In this document: positions 9,944 to 19,285 of the stretch, one piece after another
How positions within the stretch are numbered: the stretch's first letter is position 1
Layout: each line of letters opens with the position of its first letter
DNA from: Klenkia marina
GTDB taxonomy: Bacteria > Actinomycetota > Actinomycetes > Mycobacteriales > Geodermatophilaceae
NCBI RefSeq assembly: GCF_900101025.1
Contig: NZ_FMUH01000001.1
Span: 124,001 to 188,000 of the forward strand
DNA: 64,000 bases
Direction: 5' to 3'
The notes under the pieces: model-generated
Told to the model about the DNA's origin: nothing
The model's database searches: none
The model's input: the letters and a program-made list of their open reading frames with translations, nothing else
Made by a program: the position numbers and the translations under genes

Positions 9944-10816
9944 GTGACGCGGCTCCTCCGCACCGCCGTCCACCTGCTCACCTCCACCGCCGTCGTCGGC
10001 ACCGCGCTCGCCGCGACCGTCGTCGGCACCGCGGCCCCCGCCGCAGCCGCCTGCGCCGACGTCGACGTCGTCTTCGCCCGCGGCACCGGCGAGACGCCCG
10101 GCCTGGGCATCACCGGCCGGCCGTTCGTGTCGGCCCTGACCAGCCAGCTGGCCGACCGCACGGTCAGCTCCTACGCCGTCGACTACGCGGCCAACAGCAG
10201 CCAGACCAGCGCCGGCCCCGGCTCGGCGGACATGAGCCGGCACGTGAGCGAGGTGGCCGCGGCCTGCCCCGGCACCCGGTTCGTGCTGGGCGGCTACTCG
10301 CAGGGCGCCACGGTCACCGACCTCGCCGTCGGCATCCGCACCGGGGTCAGCACCGGCACGCCGATCCCCGCGGCGCTGGCCGACCGGGTCGTCGCCGTCG
10401 TCGTCTTCGGCAACCCGCTGGGCCTGTCGGGCGGGCGGACCATCGCCACGGCCAGCCCCACGTACGGCCCGCGGTCGGTGGACTACTGCAACAGCTCGGA
10501 CACCGTGTGCGGCAGCCAGCCGAAGAACGGCACGGGTGGGCACCTCAGCTATGCCAGCAACGGGGCGACCACGGCCGGTGCCTCGTTCGCCGCGGCCCGG
10601 GTGCGTGCCGCCGGCACGCCGACCACGCCGACCCCGGGGGCCACCTGCGTGACGGCGACCCCCGGTGAGCACGTCTCCGCCGACCGCGCGGTGTCGGTCT
10701 ACGGCGTGGCCTACGCCCGCGGCAGCCGCGACCGGCTGGGCTACACGGTCAGCCAGACGGCGGTGTCGCTGCGCCAGGACGGCACCGCCTCCTGGTCCCG
10801 GGTCACCGGCTGCTGA
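9944..10816 (+). CDS. Secreted cutinase-family esterase with C-terminal extension
   Basis: A 290-residue serine esterase. The signal peptide ends near AAPAAAA-CADVD. The cutinase fold opens with DVDVVFARGTGETPGLG, the nucleophile elbow is GGYSQGA (about residue 118), a catalytic Asp lies in SVDYCNSSDTVCG and the His in NGTGGHLSY. Disulfide cysteines are placed as in cutinases. After about residue 225 a Thr/Pro linker leads to a roughly 55-residue extra module bounded by cysteines (CVTATPG to VTGC), which is not part of classical cutinases. Actinobacterial members hydrolyse cutin, polyesters or lipids. The gene ends at a perfect terminator. Confidence 0.88.
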   Translation: MTRLLRTAVHLLTSTAVVGTALAATVVGTAAPAAAACADVDVVFARGTGETPGLGITGRPFVSALTSQLADRTVSSYAVDYAANSSQTSAGPGSADMSRHVSEVAAACPGTRFVLGGYSQGATVTDLAVGIRTGVSTGTPIPAALADRVVAVVVFGNPLGLSGGRTIATASPTYGPRSVDYCNSSDTVCGSQPKNGTGGHLSYASNGATTAGASFAAARVRAAGTPTTPTPGATCVTATPGEHVSADRAVSVYGVAYARGSRDRLGYTVSQTAVSLRQDGTASWSRVTGC

Positions 10817-10818
10817 GC

Positions 10819-10858
10819 CCACTCCGGCCGGTGGACTGCTGTCCACCGGCCGGAGTGG
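10819..10858 (+). terminator. Perfect 18-bp hairpin after the cutinase gene
   Basis: Arms 10819-10836 and 10841-10858 are exactly complementary over 18 bp with a TGCT loop, starting 2 bp after the cutinase stop codon. There is no T-tract, as is usual in high-GC actinomycetes. Confidence 0.85.
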
Positions 10859-10898
10859 ACTGGTCCTCCCCCCGGTGGACGGCGTCAGGCTGGTCGAC

Positions 10899-11564
10899 GT
10901 GCCCACTCCCGCGCTGACGCCCCTGCAGCAACTGCGCACCGGTCGCCTCCCCCGCCGGCTGGTGCAGCTGTACGTCGGCCTGGTCCTCTACGGCTTCTCC
11001 ATGGCGCTGGTGCTGCGCGCCGAGCTCGGGCTGGACCCGTGGGACGTGCTGCACCAGGGACTGGCCGAGCAGCTGGGCTGGTCGTTCGGCACCGTGACCA
11101 TCGCCGTCGGGGCGCTGGTGCTGCTGCTGTGGATCCCGCTGCGTCAGTGGCCTGGGCTGGGCACCGTGAGCAACGTGGTGGTGATCGGGCTCGCCGTCGA
11201 CGCCGGGTTGGCCGTGCTGCCGCCGGTGGAGTCGCTGCCGCTGCGCATCGGGCTGCTAGTGGCCGGCGTCGTCCTCAACGGGCTGGCCGGTGCCACCTAC
11301 CTGGCCAGCGCCTTCGGGGCCGGCCCCCGCGACGGCCTGATGACCGGCCTGGTCGCCCGCACCGGCCGCAGCGTGCGGCTGGTGCGCACCTGCCTGGAGC
11401 TGACCGTGCTGGCCGTGGGCCTGCTGCTCGGCGGCTCGGTCGGGGTCGGCACCGTGCTGTACGCGGTCGCCATCGGCCCGTTGGTCCAGCTGTTCCTGCC
11501 GCTGGTCGCGGTCCGGCTGCCCGAGCCGGACCGCGACGCCGACGCCCCCGCCGTCCCCGCCTAG
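10899..11564 (+). CDS. YczE/YitT-like integral membrane protein
   Basis: A protein of about 221 residues with five or six hydrophobic helices. LYGFSMALVLRAELGLDPWDVLHQGLA and the later SAFGAGPRDGLMTGLVARTG are the paired motifs of the YczE/YyaS membrane family, whose role is undefined. Start is uncertain: GTG 10899 or GTG 10875, neither with a strong ribosome site. Its TAG overlaps the TAG of the convergent gene (CTAG at 11561-11564). Confidence 0.75.
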   Translation: MPTPALTPLQQLRTGRLPRRLVQLYVGLVLYGFSMALVLRAELGLDPWDVLHQGLAEQLGWSFGTVTIAVGALVLLLWIPLRQWPGLGTVSNVVVIGLAVDAGLAVLPPVESLPLRIGLLVAGVVLNGLAGATYLASAFGAGPRDGLMTGLVARTGRSVRLVRTCLELTVLAVGLLLGGSVGVGTVLYAVAIGPLVQLFLPLVAVRLPEPDRDADAPAVPA

Positions 11565-12127
11565 ACCGAGGCGACCTCGCCCTCGGGCGGCGGCACCCGC
11601 AGGGCGACCAGGAACCGGCTGACCATCGCGTACCCGCCGATGGTGACCATGAGCTCGACGATCTCGCGCTCGCTGAACTCGGCGCGCACCTGCTGGAAGA
11701 GCAGGTCGGGGATCTCGATCTCCATGGTGGCGGTGTCGGTGAGCTCGAGCACCAGGTTCTGCCGGTAGTCGAAGTGCGCCCGCGGGTCCTGGTCGTAGAG
11801 CGCGTCGATCTGCGCGTCGGTGATCCCGGCCCGGCGGGCGGCGTCCTTGTGCGCCACCCACTCGAAGGCGGCGTTGTTGAGCACCGCCACCCGCAGGATG
11901 GCCAGTTCGCGCAGGTCCGCGCCCAGGGACGACTTGTGCCGCAGCGCTCCGAGCAGCTCGTTCCACCCGTCGGCGACCGGCGGGCTGTGCAGCAGCAGCT
12001 TGTCCAGCGCGGACAGCTCGCCGCCGCGGCGGGCGGCCATGCGGTCGGCGATGGGCCGGGCCTCGGACGTGACCTCGGGGAAGGACAACCGGGCCGGGCC
12101 GGTCGCCTCGTGGTGGGTGCCGCTCAC
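11561..12127 (-). CDS. Carboxymuconolactone decarboxylase / AhpD-like family protein
   Basis: A 188-residue all-helical CMD-fold protein. The middle has LRELAILRVAVLNNAAFEWVAHKDAARRAG, the usual CMD core. The CxxC of AhpD peroxidase reductants is absent (N-N-A-A-F-E-W instead), so disulfide chemistry is unlikely and a decarboxylase-like or unknown role is more plausible. GTG 12127 overlaps the stop of the upstream gene (GTGA), so the two are coupled. Confidence 0.8.
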   Translation of the reverse strand: MSGTHHEATGPARLSFPEVTSEARPIADRMAARRGGELSALDKLLLHSPPVADGWNELLGALRHKSSLGADLRELAILRVAVLNNAAFEWVAHKDAARRAGITDAQIDALYDQDPRAHFDYRQNLVLELTDTATMEIEIPDLLFQQVRAEFSEREIVELMVTIGGYAMVSRFLVALRVPPPEGEVASV

Positions 12128-13008
12128 CTGGAGCCCCCGGCGAGCACACCGGCGGGGTAGGCACCCGCGGCCACGACGGTGCGGGCCATGTTCTTGGCCA
12201 GCTGCACCACCCGCTCGGTGCGCTCGACCCCCAGGTGCTCGAAGGGCTGCACGCTCAGCATGTCCGTCGCCTCCTCCACGGCGGCCCGCCGGGCCACGCC
12301 GTCCTCGGTCAGGCCCTGCTCGTCGAGCAGGCCCCGGGCGGTGAGCCGTTGCACGGCGCCCGCCCACTCCTCGGGGCTCCAGCCCCGCGTGCGCTGCGCC
12401 GCCTCGACGGTGAACCCGCGGCCGGTGACCGTGTGCGTCACCAGGGCCTCGAGACCGGTGAGCCCGTGCAGCTGCAACGCCATCAGGTGCCCGTCGCCGC
12501 GGTGCTCGCGCAGCAGGGTGACCGCGTGCCACAGGCGGGTCACAGGATCGGTGGGCCACTCGAGGTCGGCGTGGCCGGCGTAGAGCGGACGCGCCTCGGG
12601 CGTGAGCACGGTGCAGGCCTCGGCCAGCAGGTCGCCCAGCTCGACGACGTCGGCGGTCGGGGTGTCACCGAGCAGCCGGGTGAGCGAGGCCCGCGCGCTG
12701 GCGAACCGGGCCGCCACCACCGCCTCGGGCGAGGCCAGCGTCCAGCACCGCGGCACGTGCCGGGCCACCAGGCCGGGCGCGAAGTTGTAGAAGGTCGCGG
12801 TCACCACGCCCGGGGACACCGCACCCATCGGCGCCGCCCGGCCGGCGAAGTAGGTCATCCGGCCCGGCCGCAGGCCGGTGGCGGCCAGGTGCTCGTCGAG
12901 CTCGGGCGAGAAGTAGTGGTGGGAGTGCAGCGGTTCGACCGAGCGGTGCGCCCGGGCGGCCAGCCGGACGTCGACGCCCGGGGGTGTGAGCTGATCCACA
13001 GTGACCAT
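12124..13008 (-). CDS. SCO6745/SalK-like helical protein
   Basis: A 294-residue soluble protein. The N-terminal segment AARAHRSVEPLHSHHYFSPE and the later TFYNFAPGLVARHVPRCW are typical of the actinobacterial SCO6745 (SalK-like) family. The C-terminal half (about 205-260) resembles a winged-helix or MarR-like fold (AVQRLTARGLLDEQGLTEDG). Biochemical function is unknown. It forms an overlapping two-gene unit with the CMD protein. Confidence 0.65.
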   Translation of the reverse strand: MVTVDQLTPPGVDVRLAARAHRSVEPLHSHHYFSPELDEHLAATGLRPGRMTYFAGRAAPMGAVSPGVVTATFYNFAPGLVARHVPRCWTLASPEAVVAARFASARASLTRLLGDTPTADVVELGDLLAEACTVLTPEARPLYAGHADLEWPTDPVTRLWHAVTLLREHRGDGHLMALQLHGLTGLEALVTHTVTGRGFTVEAAQRTRGWSPEEWAGAVQRLTARGLLDEQGLTEDGVARRAAVEEATDMLSVQPFEHLGVERTERVVQLAKNMARTVVAAGAYPAGVLAGGSR

Positions 13009-13028
13009 GTGCGGACCCTACTGGTCGT

Positions 13029-14006
13029 TCACCCCAGCGGGGGCAGGTGCACCGACCACGACACCTGGGTGCGGGCCACCGCGAACCCCATCGAGCGGTA
13101 CAGCCCCTGCGCCTCGTCGACGTTGTCGGTGTCCACCTCCAGCGACGCGCTGTCGCAGCCGGCGTCGGCGGCTGCCCGCAGCGCCGCGGCGATCACCGCC
13201 TTGGACAGCCCCCGGCCGCGGGCGGCGGGCACCACGCCGATCTGGCCGTAGTAGGCGTCGACCGTGCCGGTCGCGGCGGTGTCGGCCTCGTGCACGTAGG
13301 CCAGTACGTACCCGACCACCTCGTCGTCCTGGACGGCGAGCACCGAGAGGTCGGCCCGGAACGCCCGCTGCCCGGTGAACATGGTCTGCCAGGACGTGCG
13401 GTCGCGTTCGCTGGAGCCGTAGTGCTCGGTGAAGGCGGCGTTGTGCGCGTGCCGCACCTGCTCGTCGCGCGCCCAGTCGAAGCGCACCAGCTCGACGCCG
13501 TCGACGGTGCGCGGCGCGGGCAGGTCGGTCAACGGGCGGGACATGCTCTGGAACCACCGCGCCGGGGTGAAGCCGCCGCGGCGCAGCAGGCCCTCCTGGC
13601 CGGTGATGGTGGCCTGGTGCAGCACGGTGAGCCGCGCCGGCGCCTCGGGGTGCCGCTCGGCGTGGATCTCGCGCCCGCGCGCGACCTGCCAGTCCAGCAC
13701 CGCCCGCCCGATGCCCTCGCCGCGCCGGTCCGGGCGCACCCGTCCGTCCAGGTGGACACCGTAGGCATCGCGGAAGGTGGGGGCGGCGACGGTCGCCGCC
13801 ACCGCCACGAGGTCGTCCCCGTCGAGCACCGCACGGGTGTCGGCGTCGACCTCGACGAAGGGGGCGAACCACTGCTCGGCCAGGTCCGCGGCGTCGTAGT
13901 GCTCGCCGGTGTCGTCGACCCGCTCCGCGGCCTCGTACAGCGCGGCGGCGGCGGGGAGGTCGTCCCGGGTGAGCGGACGGACGGTCAGCGCAGCGGGGAA
14001 GGACAC
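13029..14006 (-). CDS. Tandem GNAT acetyltransferase
   Basis: A 325-residue protein with two GNAT domains. The first has RVRPDRRGEGIGRAVLDW at about residue 90. The second has GVVPAARGRGLSKAVIAAAL at about 250, followed by LEVDTDNVDEAQGLYRSMGF. The second copy has the better acetyl-CoA loop (R-G-R-G-L). The arrangement resembles mycothiol synthase MshD, which is also a double GNAT protein in actinobacteria, but diagnostic residues cannot be confirmed here, so no symbol is given. Confidence 0.8.
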   Translation of the reverse strand: MSFPAALTVRPLTRDDLPAAAALYEAAERVDDTGEHYDAADLAEQWFAPFVEVDADTRAVLDGDDLVAVAATVAAPTFRDAYGVHLDGRVRPDRRGEGIGRAVLDWQVARGREIHAERHPEAPARLTVLHQATITGQEGLLRRGGFTPARWFQSMSRPLTDLPAPRTVDGVELVRFDWARDEQVRHAHNAAFTEHYGSSERDRTSWQTMFTGQRAFRADLSVLAVQDDEVVGYVLAYVHEADTAATGTVDAYYGQIGVVPAARGRGLSKAVIAAALRAAADAGCDSASLEVDTDNVDEAQGLYRSMGFAVARTQVSWSVHLPPLG

Positions 14007-14019
14007 CCGGCGACCCTAC

Positions 14020-14907
14020 TCAGAGCCCGAACAGGCGGGCCCCGTTGCGCCACAGCACCGCGCGCAGCCACTCCTCCCCCAGCCCGAGCCGGTGCAGCGC
14101 GGCGAGCTGGTGGGCGTAGGGGTACGGGATCGACGGGAAGTCGCTGCCCAGCAGCACCTTGTCCCCGAGCGCGGCCAGCCGGGGCAGCAGCGCCCGGTCG
14201 AAGGGCATGAGCGCCTCGGTGAAGTCGGTGGCGAACATCGTGGTGTCCAGCCGCACGCCCTCGTAGGTCTCGGCCAGGTCGAGGAACTCGGCGTACTCGG
14301 GCATGCCCAGGTGGGCGATCACCAGCTGCAACCCGGGGTGCCGCTGCAGCAGGCCCTGCACCGGCGCCGGCCCGGTGTGCTCGCCGGCCAGCGGCCCGGA
14401 CCCGCAGTGGATGACCACCGGGGTGCCGGTCTGCTCCAGGTGCGCCCACACCGGGGCCAGGTGCGCATCGCGCGGGTCGAACGAGCCGACCTGCACGTGC
14501 ACCTTGAACACCCGGGCCCCGGCCTCGACCGCCGCCGGCACGTAGTCCGCGGCCTCGGGTTCGGGGAAGAAGGTCGCCGACTGCAGCACCTGCGGGTGCT
14601 CGCGGGCGAACGCGGCCGACCAGTCGTTGAGGTCGGCGGCCATGCCCGGCCGGTGCGGGTAGTTCAGCGCCGAGAACGCCCGGACACCGAGGGCGTCGAG
14701 CTGGGCCAGCCGCTGCTCGACGGGCCCGCGGTAGGTGATCGGCCAGGCCGGGCCGTAGTGCTCCTCGGCCCGGTCGAAGTAGGCCCACACCGCGGCCTGC
14801 ACGCGCTCGGGCATGAAGTGCACGTGCACGTCGACGAGCCCGGGCAGCCCCAGCTCGGCGACGTACCGCGGGACGTCGGCGTCGTCGACCGGGGGCTGCA
14901 CCGTCAT
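14020..14907 (-). CDS. Amidohydrolase family protein (ACMSD-like TIM barrel)
   Basis: A 295-residue metal-dependent hydrolase. VDVHVHF near residue 25 supplies the first metal histidines, VIHCGSG (about 170) and VIAHLG (about 200) further ligands, and LLGSDFPSIPY (about 255) the catalytic Asp. This is the amidohydrolase_2 pattern of decarboxylases and hydrolases acting on aromatic or lactone substrates. The substrate is unknown. It lies 10 bp downstream of the oxidoreductase gene on the same strand. Confidence 0.85.
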   Translation of the reverse strand: MTVQPPVDDADVPRYVAELGLPGLVDVHVHFMPERVQAAVWAYFDRAEEHYGPAWPITYRGPVEQRLAQLDALGVRAFSALNYPHRPGMAADLNDWSAAFAREHPQVLQSATFFPEPEAADYVPAAVEAGARVFKVHVQVGSFDPRDAHLAPVWAHLEQTGTPVVIHCGSGPLAGEHTGPAPVQGLLQRHPGLQLVIAHLGMPEYAEFLDLAETYEGVRLDTTMFATDFTEALMPFDRALLPRLAALGDKVLLGSDFPSIPYPYAHQLAALHRLGLGEEWLRAVLWRNGARLFGL

Positions 14908-14917
14908 CGCCGCACCG

Positions 14918-15841
14918 TCATCGCAGGGTGACGACGACCTTGCCGCGCACGTGCCCGGCGGCGACGAGCTCGTGGGCCTCGGCGGTGCGGTCGAGCGGGA
15001 ACGCCTTGGCCACCGGCACCCGCAACTGGCCGTCGTCGGCCAGCCGGGCGAGCTCCTCGAGGTCGTGGGCGTCGGGCCGCACGAACACGTACTGGCCACC
15101 CAGGTCGTTGACGGCCGGGTCGACCACCGACGCGATGCGCGCGACGTCGCGCACCTGGTCGGGTGCGTCGGCCAGGGTCGCCCCACCGACCAGGTCGAGG
15201 ACGGCGTCCGCCGGCTCGGACAGCTGCTCGGAGAGCGGGCCGTCGGCGTAGTCGTACACCTCGGCGCAGCCGGCGTCGCGCAGGAAGCCGTGGTTCTTCG
15301 CGCTCGCCGTGCCGATCACGTGCGCGCCCAGCGCGACGGCGATCTGCACCGCGTTGAACCCCACGCCACCCGAGGCGCGGTGCACCAGCACCCGGTCGCC
15401 CTCGCCGACGTCGAGGGTCTCGGTGAGCGCCTGGTAGGCGGTCAGCCCGGCCAACGGCAGCGACCCGGCCTCGGCGAAGCTCAGCGACTGCGGCTTGTGC
15501 GCCAGGCACCGCTGCGGGGCGGCGACGTACTCGGCGCACGTGCCCAGGCCGACGTCGTCGCGGCGCACGTAGCCGAACACCTCGTCGCCGGGGGCGAAGC
15601 CGGTGACCGCGGGGCCGACCTTCTCGACCACGCCGGCGACGTCCCAGCCCGGCACGACCGGGAAGTGGTGCGGGAACAGCTCGGCCAGCCCGCCCGAGCG
15701 GATCGCCATGTCGACCGGGTTGACCCCGGCGGCGTGCACCCGCACCAGGACGACGTCCGGCCCGACCGGCGGCACCGGCAGGTCGTCGCGCAGCCGGAGC
15801 ACCTCGACGCCGCCGAAGCGGTCGTAGGCGACACCCCTCAT
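14918..15841 (-). CDS. Zinc-free NADP quinone oxidoreductase (MDR family)
   Basis: A 307-residue MDR enzyme. It has a GroES-like N-terminus ([20 protein letters not shown]) and a nucleotide-binding domain with [22 protein letters not shown]. The zinc-binding Cys/His set is absent, as in quinone reductase-like MDRs. The His-Arg-Ala-Ser in the loop is an unusual variant of the usual G-A-A-G-G-V. ATG 15841 overlaps the smpB stop (ATGA), so it is translated as part of the smpB transcript. No functional tie to trans-translation is known. Confidence 0.85.
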   Translation of the reverse strand: MRGVAYDRFGGVEVLRLRDDLPVPPVGPDVVLVRVHAAGVNPVDMAIRSGGLAELFPHHFPVVPGWDVAGVVEKVGPAVTGFAPGDEVFGYVRRDDVGLGTCAEYVAAPQRCLAHKPQSLSFAEAGSLPLAGLTAYQALTETLDVGEGDRVLVHRASGGVGFNAVQIAVALGAHVIGTASAKNHGFLRDAGCAEVYDYADGPLSEQLSEPADAVLDLVGGATLADAPDQVRDVARIASVVDPAVNDLGGQYVFVRPDAHDLEELARLADDGQLRVPVAKAFPLDRTAEAHELVAAGHVRGKVVVTLR

Positions 15842-16320
15842 CGCCGACCCCCGCGCTTGACGTACTGGCCGAACGCGCGCTCCATCTCGCGGCGGCTGTC
15901 CTTCTCGGCGAGGTCCTGGCGCTTGTCGTAGCTCTTCTTGCCCTTGGCGAGGGCGAGCGTGGCCTTGGCGCGGCCGTCCTTGAAGTACAGGTCGAGCGGG
16001 ACCAGGGTGAGCCCGCCCTCCTTGGTCTTGCCGATCAGCTTCTCGATCTCGCTGCGGTGCATGAGGATCTTGCGCTTGCGGCGCGGGGTGTGGTTGGTCC
16101 ACGTGCCCTCGGTGTACTCCGGGATGTGCACGTGGTGCAGCCAGACCTCGCCGTCGTCGATCATGGCGAACCCGTCGACGAGGGAGGCACGACCCATGCG
16201 CAGGCTCTTGACCTCGGTGCCGGTCAGCACGAGGCCGACCTCGTAGGTGTCGAGGATCGAGTAGTCGTGCCGCGCCTTCTTGTTCTGGGCGATGAACTTG
16301 CGCCCCTGTTCTCGCGGCAT
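15838..16320 (-). CDS. smpB: SsrA-binding protein SmpB
   Basis: A 160-residue tmRNA partner. [20 protein letters not shown] and [21 protein letters not shown] form the OB-like core, and [20 protein letters not shown] and the Lys/Arg-rich C-terminal tail are conserved. It delivers tmRNA to stalled ribosomes. Here ssrA lies 7.5 kb away on the same strand. The order prfB-ftsE-ftsX-smpB is the usual actinobacterial cluster. Confidence 0.98.
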   Translation of the reverse strand: MPREQGRKFIAQNKKARHDYSILDTYEVGLVLTGTEVKSLRMGRASLVDGFAMIDDGEVWLHHVHIPEYTEGTWTNHTPRRKRKILMHRSEIEKLIGKTKEGGLTLVPLDLYFKDGRAKATLALAKGKKSYDKRQDLAEKDSRREMERAFGQYVKRGGRR

Positions 16321-16359
16321 GGGGCCCAGGTTACCGAGCCCCTGCCACTCGGATCCGGG

Positions 16360-17244
16360 TCAGAGGCGCACGTACAGCCGCAGGGTCACGTACGCCGCGA
16401 TCGCGGCCAGGCCCATGCCGGCGCCGGTGATGACCGGGCTGATGGTCGCGATGACCCCCCAGTCGACCGGCGGGATGATGCCGGCCTTGATCGGCCCGGC
16501 CAGGGTGCGGTCGATGAACAGCACCTTGGTGAGCACCAGGCCGACCGTCGCGAGCAGCCCGCCGAGCAGGCCGGCCAGCGCCGCCTCGAGGATGAACGGC
16601 AGTTGGGTGTACCAGCGCGAGGCGCCGACCAGCCGCATGATGTTGGTCTCGTTGCGCCGGTTGAACGCGGCGAGCTGGATCGTGTTGGAGATCAGCAGCA
16701 ACGCGGCCAGCGCCTGCACGACGGCCACCGCGATGGTGGCGTTGCGGGCGCCGTTGAGCAGGCTGAACAGGCGGTCCAGGAAGTCGCCCTCGTCGCGCAC
16801 CTCGTCGACGCCGTTCTCGCCGTTGGGGAACTCCTGCGCGATGACCGGGTACCGCTCGGGGTTCACCAGCTCGACCCGGAAGCTCTCGGGCAGCGCGTTC
16901 GGGTCGGTGTTCTCCACCAGCGCGGGCTGCTGGGAGAACTGCTCGGTGAACCGCTGGTAGGCCTCGGCCTTGGACTCGTAGATGTAGTTCGCGACGTCGG
17001 GCGAGTCGTCGAGCTGCGTGGCGATGGCCTCGCGCTGCTCCTCGGTGACGTCGTCGGACAGGTAGATCGAGACCTGCACCTTGTCGTAGTAGATCGCCCG
17101 CATGTCGCTGATCATGTTGGCGATGACGAGCCCGGTGCCCATGAGGGCCAGGGAGATCCCGGTGGTCAGGATCATGGCGACCGTCATGGTCAGGTTCCGG
17201 CGCAGCCCGGTGGCCACCTCGGAGAGGACGAAGTTGACGCGCAT
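16360..17244 (-). CDS. ftsX: Cell-division protein FtsX
   Basis: A 294-residue membrane protein: one N-terminal transmembrane helix (TMTVAMILTTGISLALMGTGL), a large extracellular loop (about residues 45-165) and three C-terminal helices. The FtsX segment FNRRNETNIMRLVGASRWYTQLPF is conserved. With FtsE it forms an ABC-type complex that activates peptidoglycan hydrolases such as RipC at the septum. It begins 33 bp after ftsE. Confidence 0.97.
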   Translation of the reverse strand: MRVNFVLSEVATGLRRNLTMTVAMILTTGISLALMGTGLVIANMISDMRAIYYDKVQVSIYLSDDVTEEQREAIATQLDDSPDVANYIYESKAEAYQRFTEQFSQQPALVENTDPNALPESFRVELVNPERYPVIAQEFPNGENGVDEVRDEGDFLDRLFSLLNGARNATIAVAVVQALAALLLISNTIQLAAFNRRNETNIMRLVGASRWYTQLPFILEAALAGLLGGLLATVGLVLTKVLFIDRTLAGPIKAGIIPPVDWGVIATISPVITGAGMGLAAIAAYVTLRLYVRL

Positions 17245-17277
17245 GGGTTCCTTCGAGGATTCGGGGGTCGGCCGCGC

Positions 17278-17967
17278 TCAGCGACCGACGCCGTAGACGC
17301 CGCGGGACTGGTCGCGGGACACCTGGCCGTCGTTGAGCTCGATCACGCGGCGGCGCATCGAGTCGACGATGTGGTAGTCGTGCGTGGCCATGACCACGGT
17401 CGTGCCGGTGCGGTTGATCCGCTCGAGCAGCAGCATGATGCCCTGGCTGGTCTCGGGGTCCAGGTTGCCGGTGGGCTCGTCGGCCAGCAGCACCAGGGGC
17501 CGGTTCACGAACGCGCGGGCGATGGCGACGCGCTGCTGCTCACCACCGGAGAGCTCGTTGGGCAGCCGCTCGGCCTTGCCCTCGAGCCCGACCATCTCCA
17601 GCACCTCGGGCACGACCCGGCGGATCGTGCGCTGGGGCTTGTTGATGACCTCGAGGGCGAAGGCGACGTTCTCGGCGACGGTGCGGTTGCGCAGCAGCCG
17701 GAAGTCCTGGAAGACGCAGCCCATCGTGCGGCGCAGCTTGGGCACCTGCCACTTGCTCATGGTGTTCAGGGTCTTGTCGTTGACCTTGATCGTGCCCGAG
17801 GTCGGGTTGTCCTCCTTGAGCAGCAGCCGCAGGAAGGTGGACTTGCCCGAGCCCGACGACCCGATGAGGAAGACGAACTCGCCCTTGTCGATCTCCATGG
17901 AGACGTCGTCGAGGGCCGGACGAGGACTCGTCGGGTACACCTTGGTGACGTTCTGCAGCTCGATCAC
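17278..17967 (-). CDS. ftsE: Cell-division ATP-binding protein FtsE
   Basis: A 229-residue ABC ATPase with Walker [10 protein letters not shown] (about residue 36), the Q-loop VFQDFRLL, signature LSGGEQQR and Walker [13 protein letters not shown], all intact. It pairs with FtsX. The gene lies between prfB and ftsX on the minus strand with short gaps, consistent with one operon. Confidence 0.97.
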   Translation of the reverse strand: MIELQNVTKVYPTSPRPALDDVSMEIDKGEFVFLIGSSGSGKSTFLRLLLKEDNPTSGTIKVNDKTLNTMSKWQVPKLRRTMGCVFQDFRLLRNRTVAENVAFALEVINKPQRTIRRVVPEVLEMVGLEGKAERLPNELSGGEQQRVAIARAFVNRPLVLLADEPTGNLDPETSQGIMLLLERINRTGTTVVMATHDYHIVDSMRRRVIELNDGQVSRDQSRGVYGVGR

Positions 17968-18019
17968 GAGGACTGACCGTACCCGCCGGAGCTGGTCATC
18001 CCGACCGGCTCGCCGTGGC

Positions 18020-19135
18020 TCACACAGCCTCGGCGGCCTGCTCCTGCTCCTTGCGCCAGCGGATGCCGGCCTCGACGAAGGCGTCGATGTCGCCGTCGAG
18101 CACGGTGGACGGGTTGCCGCTCTCGACCTCGGTGCGCAGGTCCTTCACCATCTGGTACGGGTGCAGCACGTAGGAGCGCATCTGGTTGCCCCAGCTGCTG
18201 CCCTCGCCCTTCAGCGCGTCCATCTCGGCCTTCTGCTCGCGCTGGCGCACCACGAGCAGGCGGGCCTGCAGCACCCGCAGGGCGGCGGCGCGGTTCTGGA
18301 TCTGGGACTTCTCGTTCTGGCAGGAGACGACGATGCCCGTGGGGATGTGGGTCATGCGGACGGCGGAGTCTGTGGTGTTGACCGACTGGCCGCCGGGGCC
18401 CGACGAGCGGAAGACGTCGACCCGGATCTCGTTGTCGGGGATGTCGACGTGGTCGGTCTGCTCCACCACGGGCAGCACCTCGACCCCGGCGAAGGAGGTC
18501 TGCCGGCGGCCCTGGTTGTCGAAGGGCGAGATGCGCACCAGGCGGTGGGTGCCCTGCTCGACCGACAGCGTGCCGTAGGCGTAGGGCTGCTTCACCGCGA
18601 AGGTGGCCGACTTGATCCCGGCCTCCTCGGCGTAGGAGGTGTCGTAGACCTCGGTGGGGTAGCCCTTGCGCTCGGCCCAGCGCAGGTACATGCGCAGCAG
18701 CATCTCGGCGAAGTCGGCGGCGTCGACGCCCCCGGCCTCCGAGCGGATGGTCACCAGGGCCTCGCGGGCGTCGTACTCCCCCGACAGCAGGGTGCGCACC
18801 TCGAGCTCCTGGATGGACTTCTGCAGGTTCTCGACCTCGCGCTCGGCCTCGGCGCGGGTGGCCTCGTCGTCCTCCTCGGCGGCCATCTCCCAGAGCACGG
18901 CGACGTCGTCGATGCGGCTGCGCAGCTCCTCGACCCGGCGCAGGTCGCCCTGCAGGTAGGACAGCCGCGAGGTGATCTTCTGCGCGGCCTCGACGTCGTC
19001 CCACAGGTCAGGGGCGGCCGACTGCTGCTCGAGGTCGCGGATCTCGTCGCGCAGGTCGTCGAGCTTCATCACGGCCTCGATCGACCCCAGGGTCCCGTTG
19101 AGGTCGTCCAGGCGTGAGGAGAAGTCGGCAGCCAC
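18020..19135 (-). CDS. prfB: Peptide chain release factor 2
   Basis: A 371-residue class I release factor for UGA and UAA. Codon recognition motif SPF lies in [14 protein letters not shown] (about residue 210) and the catalytic GGQ in [17 protein letters not shown] (about 255). The start is GTG 19135. The gene is one continuous frame without the internal UGA frameshift site seen in many proteobacterial prfB genes. It heads the prfB-ftsE-ftsX-smpB cluster. Confidence 0.97.
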   Translation of the reverse strand: MAADFSSRLDDLNGTLGSIEAVMKLDDLRDEIRDLEQQSAAPDLWDDVEAAQKITSRLSYLQGDLRRVEELRSRIDDVAVLWEMAAEEDDEATRAEAEREVENLQKSIQELEVRTLLSGEYDAREALVTIRSEAGGVDAADFAEMLLRMYLRWAERKGYPTEVYDTSYAEEAGIKSATFAVKQPYAYGTLSVEQGTHRLVRISPFDNQGRRQTSFAGVEVLPVVEQTDHVDIPDNEIRVDVFRSSGPGGQSVNTTDSAVRMTHIPTGIVVSCQNEKSQIQNRAAALRVLQARLLVVRQREQKAEMDALKGEGSSWGNQMRSYVLHPYQMVKDLRTEVESGNPSTVLDGDIDAFVEAGIRWRKEQEQAAEAV

Positions 19136-19285
19136 GTCCGACCACGGTAGTGGCTGCCTGCAAGCCCCAGCCGCGTGCGGTCTCCCCCGGACGAGCGAGG
19201 CGCCGGTGATGGCCTGCAGGGGTGGCCCAGCGGTGCCGATGCCCGGGTCGTGGTGCGGAGCGCAGCACGGAGACAGAGGTGGAGC

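Noticed and set aside
16057-17976. 639-codon plus-strand frame over smpB, ftsX and ftsE
   Set aside because: Antisense to three well-conserved genes; no protein-like features.
18020-19135. Programmed frameshift in prfB
   Set aside because: The gene reads through in one frame from GTG 19135; no in-frame TGA or slippery site is present.
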